NCBI RefSeq assembly: GCF_902635505.1
Contig: NC_045428.1
Coordinates: 225,944,107 to 226,008,106, forward strand
Length of the DNA: 64,000 bases
Reading direction: 5' to 3'
From: Sarcophilus harrisii
Lineage: Eukaryota > Chordata > Mammalia > Dasyuromorphia > Dasyuridae
Part shown: piece after piece, positions 11,956 through 22,150 of the stretch
Layout of the letters: each line of letters begins with the position of its first letter
How positions within the stretch are numbered: the stretch's first letter is position 1
Position numbers and translations under genes: made by a program
Notes under the pieces: model-generated
The model's input: only the letters and a program-made list of their open reading frames with translations
Told to the model about the DNA's origin: nothing
Database searches by the model: none

Positions 11956-12239
11956 CCCTCCCGTAAAACACGCACAGCACACAAAGGCGCAGGCGCGCCC
12001 CCCCCCCCCATTTCCCTCTCCCGACACGCACCTGCAGGCAGCGGCAGTCCCCTCCCCCGGGATCATCATCTCCCCCTCTCACACTCGCGGTTTTGAGCCC
12101 AAATGAAGCCCAGGAGATCCATGGCTGTCAGTGTGAAACCAGAAAGGCTCCCTCTCCTGTCAGCATCCCGGCTTTCCCACACGCTTGCTTTGTTAGCACC
12201 AAAGCCCAATGGCTTTCTCATCCTCATCCTCCAGTCTCG

Positions 12240-12250
12240 GCCAAGGTAAC
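12240..12250 (+). promoter_or_regulatory. Candidate 5' splice donor of a non-coding exon, gene A
   Basis: The sequence CCAAG|GTAACT (cut after 12245) is a good donor between the CpG island and the acceptor at 12460. It would give a 215-nt first intron in the 5' UTR. Inferred only; RNA evidence is needed. Confidence 0.35.
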
Positions 12251-12465
12251 TGACGCTTTCCTGAAAAACCAGTCTGAGAGAGAGTCCTCGGGGCTGGAAT
12301 AAAAAACACTTTCCCTTAAAATTCCGTTAGGGTTTGTAGCACTTTGTGAAAGCTTTCTCTACGCAGAGGGAGCTTCTCCTTCGTGAAGCGCGCTGCTTTT
12401 CATTGCCTTTGCATTTACTCTTTTAATCTAAAAGCTTCTATCTCCGGGTCTTCCTCTCAGTGGAA

Positions 12466-12657
12466 ATGCCAGCAATGGGAAAGAAATTACTGTTGGTCGA
12501 TGTGGATGCTGGAGTGGATGATGCTGCTGCCTTAATGATAGCTCTGGCAGCACCTAATGTTGAAATCCTGGGGATCACTTGCTGCTTTGGAAATACGACA
12601 GTGGAAAATGTGTGTAGAAATGTCCTTCGGTTGTTAAAGAAGTGTGATCATCCACAG
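12466..12657 (+). CDS. Gene A coding exon 1 (residues 1-64)
   Basis: The exon carries the start ATG and the DVDAGVDDA calcium/ribose motif. The splice acceptor ends at 12460 after a pyrimidine-rich stretch, leaving a 5-nt leader before the ATG, so an upstream non-coding exon is expected. The exon closes at CAG|GTAACG in phase 0. Asn43 in CCFGN matches Asn39 of the Crithidia enzyme. Confidence 0.92.
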
Positions 12658-15600
12658 GTAACGTTTCTGTCTCTGCATTAACATATTTATAATTCAGCTC
12701 GATAGATATACAGTAATTCAGCGCATATCGTGCTCAAGGCGCCGCACTAGGCATTTGTCATTTGATTAATTAATCATGGCCAATACTCTGACCCCCATTT
12801 GGGGTTTTTCTTGGTATCCATTTCCTTCTCCAGCTCATTTTACAGATAAGGAAACTGAGGCAAACAGGGTTTAGTGACTTGCCCAGAATCACTTGTCCGA
12901 GGGCTGAATTTGGACTCGGATCTTCCTGACTACATGTCCAGCCCCATATTCACGGAGCCCCCTAACTGCCCCTAATCTTACAATCTATTCACCTATTTGT
13001 TCATTGCTCTTTGAATTTTATGAGCTCTGGGTAGAAGAACCTGAGATACTATGAAGTTTTGCTTTTCCAGCTCCTATCCATGTTGCAAAACTAGAATATA
13101 TCATTTGGGAAAGAATTTGTGATATAAAGAAGTCATTTTAGTAACATTATTAGAAAAAAGTCACTATTTAATCCTTTTAAATAAAAATATTTTATATTTA
13201 TTATTTTAACTTGTGCTTTATGATAATTATTACTTTAATAATTATTTAAATCATTTAATTAATGCACATGTTTACCCTGTCAGACCATAGCAGACTGCTT
13301 GCACTCTTGGAAAGGGGTGGGAGAGAGAAAAATTTGGATCATAAGGTTTTGCCAAGGTGAATGTTGAAAAGTATCTGTGCATGTATTTGGAAAAAATAAA
13401 ATACTATGTAAAAAATGTTTTAATTAAATTATAATTGGGGGCTCTAACACACCCAGGCTGGAAATATAGGGGGCCTTCATGAATGGGATCTTATTACTCA
13501 TCAACACAAGACCTTTCTTTGATTGTCATCTCATTCCTCCTGAGCCAACATGGTACTCCCTGCTCTTGAGGACGGACCATATACCAGTGACTGAATTAGT
13601 GCAGACCATCTCAGCTTAGCCCAGAGCTCCAGAGCTCCAAAGGTCCTCCTGCCCTGGGGAGCGGAGACTGCAAGTTTGTGTCGCCACATGTCGCAGATCT
13701 TTATAGTTGCATGTTTTCATATGTGAAATATGAGCCCTTTTACAAAAAATAATAATTTGGTCAGTCTGACTTTTCTTTCTGGACATTTCATTTCAGATCC
13801 CAGTTTACCAAGGAGCTTCCTCCCCGTTACTTAACAGAATGCAAAATGATTATTTTTATGGAACAGATGGCTTAGGGGACATACCTGATGCCGATGCTCC
13901 TAGATTAGACCAAGTGCAACATGAACACGCTGTAGCTGCAATGATAAGGATCATTAACGAAAGACCTAACATGGTAAAATTGTCAAGTCATATGATAACA
14001 CATGGGGCTTCTATTTTCCTAACACTCTGTCTTATTAAATATTCCTGGAAGGAAGGAAGGGAAGAGGGAGGGAAGGGAGGGAAGGCAGAGGAGGAAGAAG
14101 GGAGGGAAAGGAAGGGAAAAGGAGAGGGAGAAAGGGAAGGAAGGGACAGAAAGAAGGAGGGAGAAAGAAAGGGAGGGAGGAAGGAGGAAAGGAAAGAAGG
14201 AAGAGGAAAGTAAGGAAGGAAAGAGAGACTGTGCCCAGTGTTCTATCCACTGAGCAAGGAGAAAGTTTATAAACTAACAGGTAGCTGGGTAACAAAATGA
14301 AAAGAATGCTGGATTTGGAGTCAGGAAGATCTGAGTTCAAATCTGTCCTCTAATTTTTTTAAACAAGAATTTTTATAATTATACATTACAGAATATCTTG
14401 CATGTAGCATTTCTACATTTTAACAAAGCATTTGACAAAATCAAATCTTTATGGACAAGTTAACAATGTGGGCTAGATGATAAATACATATAAGTAGCTT
14501 TTAACTGATTGGCTAATTAGAGCCAATAAGTGTTTTATTTTGCTTTGATATGAGAAAATATTTTGTAATTTTATGAAAATGTTATACAAATGCAAGTTAT
14601 TATTACTATTACTATTGTTACTGTTCTGACCTTATATTTGAAGGGTGTTCAGACAGAAACTGCCCTGGAACCAAGGTACTATCCTATATTATTTTTTTAT
14701 GTTTAATATTCTTTCATATTTGACAATACATCTTTGCAAACTAAAAACACTTTAAATCTATAATAATTTCTCATCTCTCATACCCTTAGAGTCCATATAC
14801 CTTCCAGCCCCTTTAGACCTTTGCTATTATTAGAATATCCGAGGCCATTCAGTATGCTTGATATTCAGAGGGATAAAATAATTGCAATAGAATAACAGAA
14901 TAAAAGTGTTGTGATAAAATAAAAGAATAGAATAAAAGTGTTGGGAAGTAAGCTCATTCTCTCACACAATGAGTGCTAATGGATAAACCAATAAATTGAT
15001 TTAGAGGGAAAAAGTCTCTAGTGGAATATCCCAGAATTTTGTTTTTCACCTGGTTCTGTTCAGTAATTAATTTTATCAGTGACAAAGGCATGGATTATAG
15101 ACTTATTGAATGTATAACTGCCATGAAGCTGGAAAGAATGTCTAAATGGCTGACACAGTGGATAACAAAATTGACATCCAAAGACATCTTAACAGGCTTG
15201 AATGATGGGCAGAAGAAAACAAAAAGACACTATCTAAAAGGATAAGGTTAAAGTCCTGTTTGAATTTGAAAAAACTCAACTATGCAAATATAGATTAAGG
15301 GAGATATGGCTAAAAAGCAGTTTGTGTTAAACATAAATTTAAAACCTGCTAGCTCAAAGATTTTATAGTTTTCTAATTATAATGTTGAGAAGTACGACTT
15401 TGTATTTTGTAGGTAACTCTGGTTGCCACTGGACCTTTGACTAATTTAGCTTTGGCAGTGAAAATGGACCCAACGTTTCCTAAGAAAATTAAAAATATGT
15501 CTATAATGGGAGGCAATATGTACTGTAAGTAATTTTAAAAGATATATACATATACTACGTAGTCATTACAAAGCAATGATAATGATGAATATTAACAATT

Positions 15601-18600
15601 AATTGATAATTCATTATTAATTATAATTAATAGTGATAAAAATTATATATTTTCCTACCTTTTAGAATAATAGTATATTTTCTCTAATTTCATCATAATC
15701 AAGCATTTAAGTGTTTACTATGTTCTAGAAATAATATTAAATTGGGAATTCAAAAAGAAAAAAAAAGAATAGACCCTGCACTCAAGAAAATGACATTCTA
15801 ATTCCCATTTTAGAAATTAGTTTGTCTTCCTTGACTTTCAGAGGGAAGTTAACTTACCCCTATTTGCCAAATAAAGTGCTTTATTTCCTTAGTTTTCTTT
15901 CTTCTTTCTACAAAGTCATTTATTATTACATCAAATTCATTGTTTTAAATACAATTTTCTCTTTTTATATATTACATTTTTCCAATTTCATATAAAATTA
16001 TTTGACATTCATTTTTTTTAAAAATTGAATTCCAAATTCTTTCCTTCCCTCCTCTTTCCTTCTGAAGGCAATCACTTTGATATAGGTTATACATACATAG
16101 TCATACATCCATATTTCTGTATTAGTCATTTTGTGGAAAAAGAACACAAAAAAGTCAAGAAAAATAAATAAGATCTGCATCCATCAGTTTATCTAGAGGT
16201 GGAGAGTATTTTTCATCAAAAATCCTTCAGAATTGTCTTGGAACCTTATTTTGCTGAGAATAACTAAGTCTTATACTTTAACATATTTAACATATATTGG
16301 TCAACCTGCCCTCTGAGAGAAGGAAGTGGGGGGAAGGAGGGAAAAAGTTGGAACAAAAGGATTTGTAACTGTCAATGCTGAAAAATTATATATGCATATA
16401 TCTTGTAAATAAAAAGCTATAATAATAAAAAATTTTTAAAAATTAAAAAAAAAAACTTGTCATTCACAATTGATTATTGTACAATATTGCTGTTGCTATG
16501 TACAATATTCTCCTGCTTCTCCTCACTTCACTTTGCATCAATTCATCTAAGTCTTCCTAGGTTTTTCTGAAAGCATTCTGCTCATCATATTTTATAGCAG
16601 TCTATATTATTATATTCTATATTATTCTATCTATATTCCACATTATTACATCACAACTTATTTAGACATTCCCCAATTATGAGAACCCCCTTGATTTCCA
16701 ATTCTTTGCCACCACAAAAAGAGTTGCTATAAGTGTTTTTGTACATATAGATCCATTTCCTTTTTTTTAAAATTTCTTTGGGGTACAATTCTAGCAGAGT
16801 TATTGCTCATTCAAAGGATAATACACAGTTTTATAGTTTTTTCAGCATAGTTCCAAATTGTCTCCAGAATGGTTGGATCAGTTCACAACTTTATCAATAG
16901 TGTATTAATGTACCAATTTTCTTCCCACATCCCTTTCAATATTTATTTTCCTTTTCTGTCATATTAGCCAACCTGAGAGATGTAAAGTGGTATTTTGGAG
17001 TATTTCTCTAATAGTGAGTTAGAGTATTTTTTCCATATGACTATAGATAGCTTTGATTTCTTTTTCTGAAAACTGCTTATTCGTATCCTTTCACCTTTAG
17101 AGATTTGGAAAATAATTTATATTCTTTATAAATCTTATAATATAAATAAATTCTTATAAACAACTCATTTTTATAAATTCTTATAATTCTCTAGATAGTT
17201 GAGAAATGAGGCCTTTATCATATAAACTTGCTGTAAAGATTTTTTCTTAGGTTCTTTCTTTTCTTCTAATCTTGGCTTTATTGGTTTTGTTTGTGCAAAA
17301 ACATTTTAATTTAATATAGTCAAAATTATTCATTTTATATCCTGTAATATCTCTGTATCTCATCTGGACATAAATTCTTCCCTCATCCATAGCTCTGACA
17401 GGTAAAATATTCCATGCTCCCCTAATTTGTTTATGATAGCATCTTTTATATTTAAACCATGTACCCATTTTGATCTTATCTTGGTATACTATGTGAGATG
17501 TTTTTCTATACCTGGTTTCTGCCAAACTGTTTTCCAGTTTTCCCAGAAATTTTTATCTAATAGTGAATTCTTCTCCCAAAAGCTTCTATTCTTTTCATTT
17601 ATCAAACATTAGATTACCATGGTCATTTACAATTGTGCGATCAGTACAATTTTCAATTAAAATCTGACTATTTTAACTTTTTTGTTGTTGTTTGCTTGCT
17701 TTTTTCCTCTCTATCTTGATCTCATTTTTCTTGTGAAGCATGATAAATGTGGAAATATATTTAGATGATTTGCACATGTTTAACTTATATTGGATTACTT
17801 GCTGTGTAGGGGAGGGAGAAGGGAAGGAAGAAGGGAGAAAAATATAGAACCCAAGGTTTTGCAAGGGTGAATGAATATCTTTGCATGTATTTTGGAGAGT
17901 AAAAAGCTGTTATTATTTTTTTTAAAAGATCTCACTATAAGAAAGATCATAAAAACCTCAATCCTTTCAATGCCCAATTATTTTGATTCAACAAAACTAG
18001 AATGAATGAAATGGAAAGAAGCAAAGACATTATAGATCTATAATGGTCATTTCTTCATCACCTTGTCATTTCTCAAACCCCCCTGAAGCTCATACACCTT
18101 TGAGGTGTTCCAGGCCCCTTGCACTGTCATTGCAAGAGGCCCTATCTAGGCAGCAGTGAGGGAACCTTACCTCCTGTTCAGTGAAGAAAGGTGAGGGGGG
18201 AGAGTCTTTTCTTCCTTTTTTCAGGGTGTTGGATCTGGGGAGGTGATATTGCAGTAGAGAGATATGTTTAAAGACAGACCCCATTTTCCAACAGAATAAA
18301 TGAGTTACATGTTTCCATAAATATATAAGTGTGTGTGTACAAAATTTCAGTTTTATTTTTATATTTAATTTCCAGTTGCCTCCATTTCTCTCCAACCCAT
18401 TGAGAGAAAAAGAAAAATAATACCAATTACAAATGTGTATAATCATGCAAAATAAATTTCTATATTAACCATTTGACACAGGCATTACTTTTTATATATT
18501 TTAAGGCATTATGGGTAAAGTAAGTTTTATAGGTTGGTCTGTGATCCTGATTATTGTCTATAACACAGTTTCTATGGGAAAATGCTTGAGTCCTAAAGAA

Positions 18601-20561
18601 CTAACTTATTCATGAATTTTCACTGAACAGCTAATTAGTTGAATTCTTTCTAAATTTTCATTTTTATTTTATTCATGTATTTATTTGAATAATGAGAAAA
18701 TATGAAATCTAATGAATGATTTTTTTGTGTTTTTTCTTAAATATTTCATTAGCCAGAGGAAACATTGATGTCTGCGCAGAATTCAATTTCGCAGCAGACC
18801 CAGAGGCAGCTTACATTGTCTTAAATGAATATACTTGTCCGACTTCCATTACAACCTGGGAATTTGCATGTATGCATTCACTGTCTTGGGTAAGTTGTTA
18901 GATATTTACCCTTGCATTTCTGAAATATGCAATTACACACTCTTCTGGGTTATTATAACATACCAGGGGCCTGCTAGAGCTAAATTTGCAGTGGTTGGAG
19001 AAAGCCAATTATTAATTTTCATTATGAATATTTGTATTCTGAAAATCATTAGGGTTTCATTTATTGTTCTGTTGATTGTCTAGAGTTACAAAGGGGATGG
19101 AGAAAGTGCTAATAATTCAGATTAAGTTTAAAACTAAGTTCTGTGGTGCTTTATTCTTTCCCACTCCACTCCCCCCCCAAAAAAGTCAGTGGTTCAATAT
19201 CCCACCATCATGGCTATTGGCTCACCCAGCATTTGATTAAAACAAAATTTTAAAACTCAACTGAAACAACCAGTCAGCAGCCATCAATTATTACCATGAC
19301 TTCAGATGGACATATACAGTTACACTTGCACTCATACGTTTGTTAGCAGTATTAGACATAGGATGTGTGAAAACTTTTTGGGGGGTATTTAAATGGATAA
19401 TATACATTAAGATGTTGTTTGAGGATTTCTGTTTTTATTTTTAGCAAATGTGATTTTGGGGCATAGGGAGTGCCCAGGAAGATCCCCTCTCCCCCTGCTA
19501 TTCACCCCCTGCTTTGCTTCATTTAGTCTCAGAGATTTGCCCATGGTGTCCCTTACTCCAGGCCTGGGATCCTCTCTACCATTGCAGACTACCTCTCAAG
19601 CAATTAATGGCTCCGTGTGATGCAAAGCTATTTATTAGCATCTTTGGGACTGGCTGAAGGGAAGAACCCAAGAGCCTTTGATCATCCTGGTGCAATAGCC
19701 CCAAAGACGCCACTGATCCAGGCGTACCCGAAGCCTGGCTTTCCAAATCAGAAAATTGTGCATTTATGGAGGGGCTCCATGTACTTCTAATATTCATTAT
19801 TTTCTGCTCTGTTGCTTTAATGTCCTGCTTAATGTTGTATCAGTTAAAGTACAATGTCAGATAGAGATAGGGAATGACCTGTGATTTTCTTAGGATAGGA
19901 AATCCCAGGGTGAAGAAACTCCTTCTCAATGCAGATCTCACCTTCTCAGAAATATAGTCCTAGTTGCCTTAAGCACTGAAAGTGTAAGTGACTTTGTCAA
20001 GATTATATAAGTATATCTTGGTGTAGCATGAATTCAGGGCTTCCCAAGGCTGACTCTGTCCACTTTGCTATATCACTTGCAGCAGGAAGATTGGAAAAAA
20101 GGAATAATTATGTTAGTTGGTAAGTCTGACAATAAGCCTTTGTCATGGTAGATCATTAAAAAAAAATGAAGAATAAACTTTATAAAGAGCATTTGTCTTT
20201 CTGTCCATAGGAATTTTATGAGAAGTGTACTTCACAGGACAGTGAAAAAGCAAAGTTTTTGAAAGAAATCTACACAGTGACCACCGAGTATCAAAAGCTC
20301 CCCATTCCCAAATTAAGAGCCCTCTACCGGAAACCGGGATTTGTGTCTTGTGACTGCTTTGCAATGGCAGCCGCAGTGGATGATGACTTGATCACAGAAT
20401 CCATCTTCTGTGCTGTATCTGTGGAGCTGACTGGCTCCCACACTCGAGGAATGATGGTTTTGGATATTGATGACAGACTTCAGAAAGTAAATAGAGTTTC
20501 AGTCGCAAAAGAACTGGATATGGAAAAATTCAAAGGTCTTCTGATGGCTGCTTTGAAATAG
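12466..20561 (+). CDS. Nucleoside hydrolase-like protein, gene A (5 coding exons, 322 aa)
   Basis: Joining exons 12466-12657, 13797-13973, 15413-15524, 18753-18889 and 20211-20561 gives an open 322-residue frame; every intron is GT-AG. It aligns end to end with IU-NH enzymes, which hydrolyse the N-glycosidic bond of ribonucleosides to free base and ribose. Seen: DVDAGVDDA (D14, D18, D19 match the Asp cluster of the Crithidia enzyme), N43, TGPLTN at 129-134, MGGN at 155-158, AEFNFAADPEAA with E170 and N172, and D254 matching Asp242. Missing: the His82 position is Tyr85 and the His241 position is Cys253. There is no signal peptide or membrane segment, so it is probably cytosolic. The start is the ATG just after a splice acceptor; an in-frame GTG two codons earlier is not used. 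A paralogue lies 28 kb downstream. The substrate cannot be read from sequence. Family very likely; catalytic activity inferred only. Confidence 0.93.
12765..12975 (-). mobile_element. CORE-SINE (MAR1-like), antisense
   Basis: Reverse-strand SINE with CCCATTTGGGGTTTTTCTTG, CATTTTACAGATAAGGAAAC and CTTCCTGACT. It lies in intron 1 of gene A. Confidence 0.75.
13285..13432 (+). mobile_element. L1 3' tail fragment
   Basis: GAGAAAAATTTGGATCATAA through CATGTATTTGGAAAAAATAA is the L1 3' terminus shared with 17.7 and 43.3 kb. It lies in intron 1 of gene A. Confidence 0.7.
13797..13973 (+). CDS. Gene A coding exon 2 (residues 65-123)
   Basis: The acceptor is TTTCAG|ATC and the donor ATG|GTAAAA; 177 nt, phase 0 at both ends. 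It begins IPVYQGASSPLL and includes YGTDGLGD, where group I enzymes have a His-Gly pair; here Tyr85-Gly86. The EHAV segment near residue 108 matches the conserved RHAV helix start of the family. Confidence 0.92.
14045..14228. repeat. GA-rich simple repeat
   Basis: A purine-only style tract (GGAAGG, GAGGGA and AAGGAAG units) in intron 2 of gene A. Open frames across it are compositional. Confidence 0.85.
14229..14350. mobile_element. SINE head fragments
   Basis: At 14229-14258 a reversed SINE end (TTCTATCCACTGAGCA) is followed at 14279-14350 by a forward tRNA-type head (GGAGTCAGGAAGATCTGAGT, GTTCAAATC). The GA tract abuts them. Confidence 0.5.
14395..15320 (+). mobile_element. CR1/L3-like LINE remnant
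   Basis: Translated pieces resemble CR1/L3 reverse transcriptase: FNKAFDKIKSLW followed by CGLDDKYI near 14420-14490, then a TAMKLER patch near 15117 where DDTKLGR is expected. Very decayed; lies in intron 2 of gene A. Confidence 0.4.
15413..15524 (+). CDS. Gene A coding exon 3 (residues 124-160 plus one base)
   Basis: The acceptor is TTGTAG|GTA and the donor TACT|GTAAGT; 112 nt, ending in phase 1. It encodes VTLVATGPLTN, whose Thr129 matches the main-chain calcium ligand Thr126, and MGGN, whose Met155 matches Met152 of the Crithidia enzyme. Confidence 0.92.
15945..17640 (-). mobile_element. L1, 5'-truncated, antisense, with nested L1
   Basis: The reversed 3' UTR at 15945-16265 is followed from about 16455 by the reversed ORF2 C-terminus; the peptide YIKLKCFCTNKTNKAKIRR reads from 17247-17525. 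A forward L1 tail splits it at 16272-16452. It occupies intron 3 of gene A. Confidence 0.75.
16272..16452 (+). mobile_element. L1 3' tail inserted in antisense L1
   Basis: It begins ACTTTAACATATTTAACATA and ends with AATAAAAAGCTATAATAATA and an A-rich tail. The surrounding sequence is the antisense L1, so this insertion is younger. Confidence 0.75.
17655..17925 (+). mobile_element. L1 3' UTR fragment
   Basis: TTGATCTCATTTTTCTTGTG, GAACCCAAGGTTTTGCAAGG and a terminal block ending in TAAAAAGCTGTTATT are typical of the local L1 3' UTR. It lies in intron 3 of gene A. Confidence 0.75.
18335..18480 (-). mobile_element. L1 3' tail, antisense
   Basis: Reversed tail with CATGCAAAATAAATTTCTAT and a TTGAGAGAAAAAGAAAAATA stretch. 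Lies in intron 3 of gene A. Confidence 0.45.
18753..18889 (+). CDS. Gene A coding exon 4 (residues 161-206)
   Basis: The acceptor is CATTAG|CC, completing a split Ser codon, and the donor is TGG|GTAAGT; 137 nt. It carries AEFNFAADPEAA, the second signature of the family; Glu170 and Asn172 match the ribose-binding Glu166 and Asn168. Confidence 0.92.
18900..19865. other. Intron 4 of gene A, no repeat recognised
   Basis: Mostly unique-looking sequence. The 19440-19800 part is less AT-rich than its surroundings but holds no exon that I can support. Confidence 0.4.
19868..20092 (+). mobile_element. CORE-SINE (MIR-related)
   Basis: It reads GACCTGTGATTTTCTTAGGA, then AAATCCCAGGGTGAAGAAAC, GTAAGTGACTTTGTCAAGA and a final CTCTGTCCACTTTGC block, matching a common CORE-SINE plan. 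It ends 120 bp before exon 5 of gene A. Confidence 0.55.
20211..20561 (+). CDS. Gene A coding exon 5 (residues 207-322, stop)
   Basis: The acceptor is CCATAG|GAA and the frame ends at a TAG. The exon includes VSCDCFAMAAAV, aligned to the HDPCAVA block: Cys253 sits at the His position and Asp254 keeps the calcium ligand. The C-terminal VSVELTG and HTRGMMVLD segments match the family's last strands. The exon is 351 nt in both paralogues. Confidence 0.93.
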   Translation, partial: EFYEKCTSQDSEKAKFLKEIYTVTTEYQKLPIPKLRALYRKPGFVSCDCFAMAAAVDDDLITESIFCAVSVELTGSHTRGMMVLDIDDRLQKVNRVSVAKELDMEKFKGLLMAALK

Positions 20562-20687
20562 TAATGATAATAATAAAAATAATAACTAACATTGATCTAG
20601 GACTGTAAGGCTTTCAGACACTATATTTGCTATCTCATTTGATTTGAAATAGTTTCTATTATAATCTCACATAATGATTTTCATTTT

Positions 20688-20693
20688 AATAAA
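20688..20693 (+). promoter_or_regulatory. Candidate polyadenylation signal, gene A
   Basis: An AATAAA lies 127 nt past the stop codon. Another AATAAA at 20572 is probably too close to the stop to be the main signal. Inferred from position alone; an L1 tail fragment begins about 100 nt later. Confidence 0.4.
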
Positions 20694-20794
20694 GGTATTC
20701 AGCTAAAAATCACCATATCATCAAATCTTTTGAAATAATTAAGATTCAAATATGTATTCAAATGTTGGAACCAAATTCCAGTTTTAAAATCTTG

Positions 20795-20885
20795 AGGGAA
20801 AATTTCAAAAAGTTCATGGAAAGTGAATTTTTGTTTTTATATGTATTTGGAAAAATAAAATACTACTGAGGAAAAAAGAAAGAAA
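20795..20885 (+). mobile_element. L1 3' tail fragment
   Basis: GAGGGAAAATTTCAAAAAG to TATTTGGAAAAATAAAATAC is a diverged L1 terminus downstream of gene A. Confidence 0.55.
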
Positions 20886-20889
20886 TTCT

Positions 20890-22138
20890 GATAAGTACAT
20901 TGGTGTTTCATGAGGAGTAATGTTTAAGGACCCTTATTTATCGGAATTCAAATGATTTTCATATGATTTCATTGCATATTCTCTGTTCTGAGATTTTTGC
21001 AGTTTTCAGAAGCAATGATTACATCTGTATACTGACCCCCAAGGCAGTTGAGACTGAGAGAATTCATTCAATTCACCTTACCTCATACAGATGGCATATT
21101 GACAAACCACAAAATGTTACTTTTTGTCTTGGTTTTATTAGTTTAAACTAGAATTCAGTTTGTTTCCATGGAAATAACCTTATTTAATAAAAGTTTATGG
21201 ATTGACTGATATGATTTTATTATTATTTGTGACAAGAGTCTTTGTCTTTTTCTATGGTATGGAGTATCTAGTATGCGCTTAACAGTTGACTGATTACTTG
21301 GAAAATGAATATAGACAAAGGAACTGTGTTTCTCTCTGCTATACTAATCTATAAACATGAAAATAGTATAAAAGATATATTGTCTCCATAAAAAATTACC
21401 TTTAATAGTGTCTAGGACTTATCCACTCAGTCAAAAAGTCTAGAGGGGAAAATGAATGTTGTCCAAAGTGATGGTGTGTTTAAAAATTATATAGTAAAAT
21501 TTAAAAAGTAACTGGTTCATTTGAATGTTGATTTAAAAATCTTTCTTTTTAGACTTAAACCCCTTTACCCTTCTCTCTCTACATTCAATCCAGAAAGCAT
21601 TGCCATGGGCTGAGCTGAATTTGTTTTTGTTTATCCTTTGTTCTCAAATAGAACTACATCATTAGGAAAGTGCCATGACACAAATAAATTGGACAGGGTA
21701 ACTGAAGGGAGTAAAAGCTAATATTCAATTCTAAAGAAAGAAAAGAACTTTAGCTCATTTAGTTTTGGGGAGAAGAGAAGAATGGGTCTTTTTGAGTAGA
21801 TTAATCTAAAAACTAGCAATAATATCGTTCTTTGACTTATTAATATATTCTCTTTTTGAGGTTCCCCCTATTTCAACCCACAAGTCATTAAGTACAGTTG
21901 CATGAGAGAAGAAAAGATAAAGCTGAATAGAGAGATTCATATAATTCAACAGATATTGTGAAAGATCACTGTGTTCTATGTGCTTTGTACCATAAAGCAG
22001 GGCATAGTGGTATGACTTGGAAAATTAATAAAGATTAAAGAAGGAGCAGTTCTTATCCTCAAGGGTGACAGAGACATGTGGACAACACCCCCCCCCCAAA
22101 TCCATATGTCTATATAGGAATAAAGGGATGTTGGGGTA
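20890..22138. other. Intergenic, mostly unassigned
   Basis: No gene seen. About 21950-22080 resembles an old interspersed repeat of the 'transition from GTTCTATGTGC to CCTCAAGG' type, also near 34020, 15710 and 53080. A C run lies at 22088. Confidence 0.35.
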
Positions 22139-22150
22139 AACCAAGTTTCT

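Larger units (their letters stand above)
11340..12110. promoter_or_regulatory. CpG island, probable promoter of gene A
   Basis: A GC-rich, CpG-dense block stands out sharply from AT-rich surroundings. It contains a CG run near 11492, GC boxes near 11640-11660, E-boxes CACGTG at 11482 and 11816, a perfect NRF1-type palindrome at 11858-11869 and a full CRE (TGACGTCA) at 11948-11955. It ends about 350 bp before the first coding exon of gene A. Open frames inside it on both strands are compositional. It could fire in both directions. Confidence 0.7.

Noticed and set aside
11301-12096. Several open frames of 68-125 codons on both strands in the CpG island
   Set aside because: They overlap each other in many frames, are rich in Arg, Ala, Gly and Pro as expected from GC-rich DNA, and show no domain or splice context.
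12460-12465. GTG start two codons before the ATG of gene A
   Set aside because: The G belongs to the splice acceptor AG ending at 12460, so it is not in the exon; the ATG at 12466 aligns with gene B's ATG at 48931.
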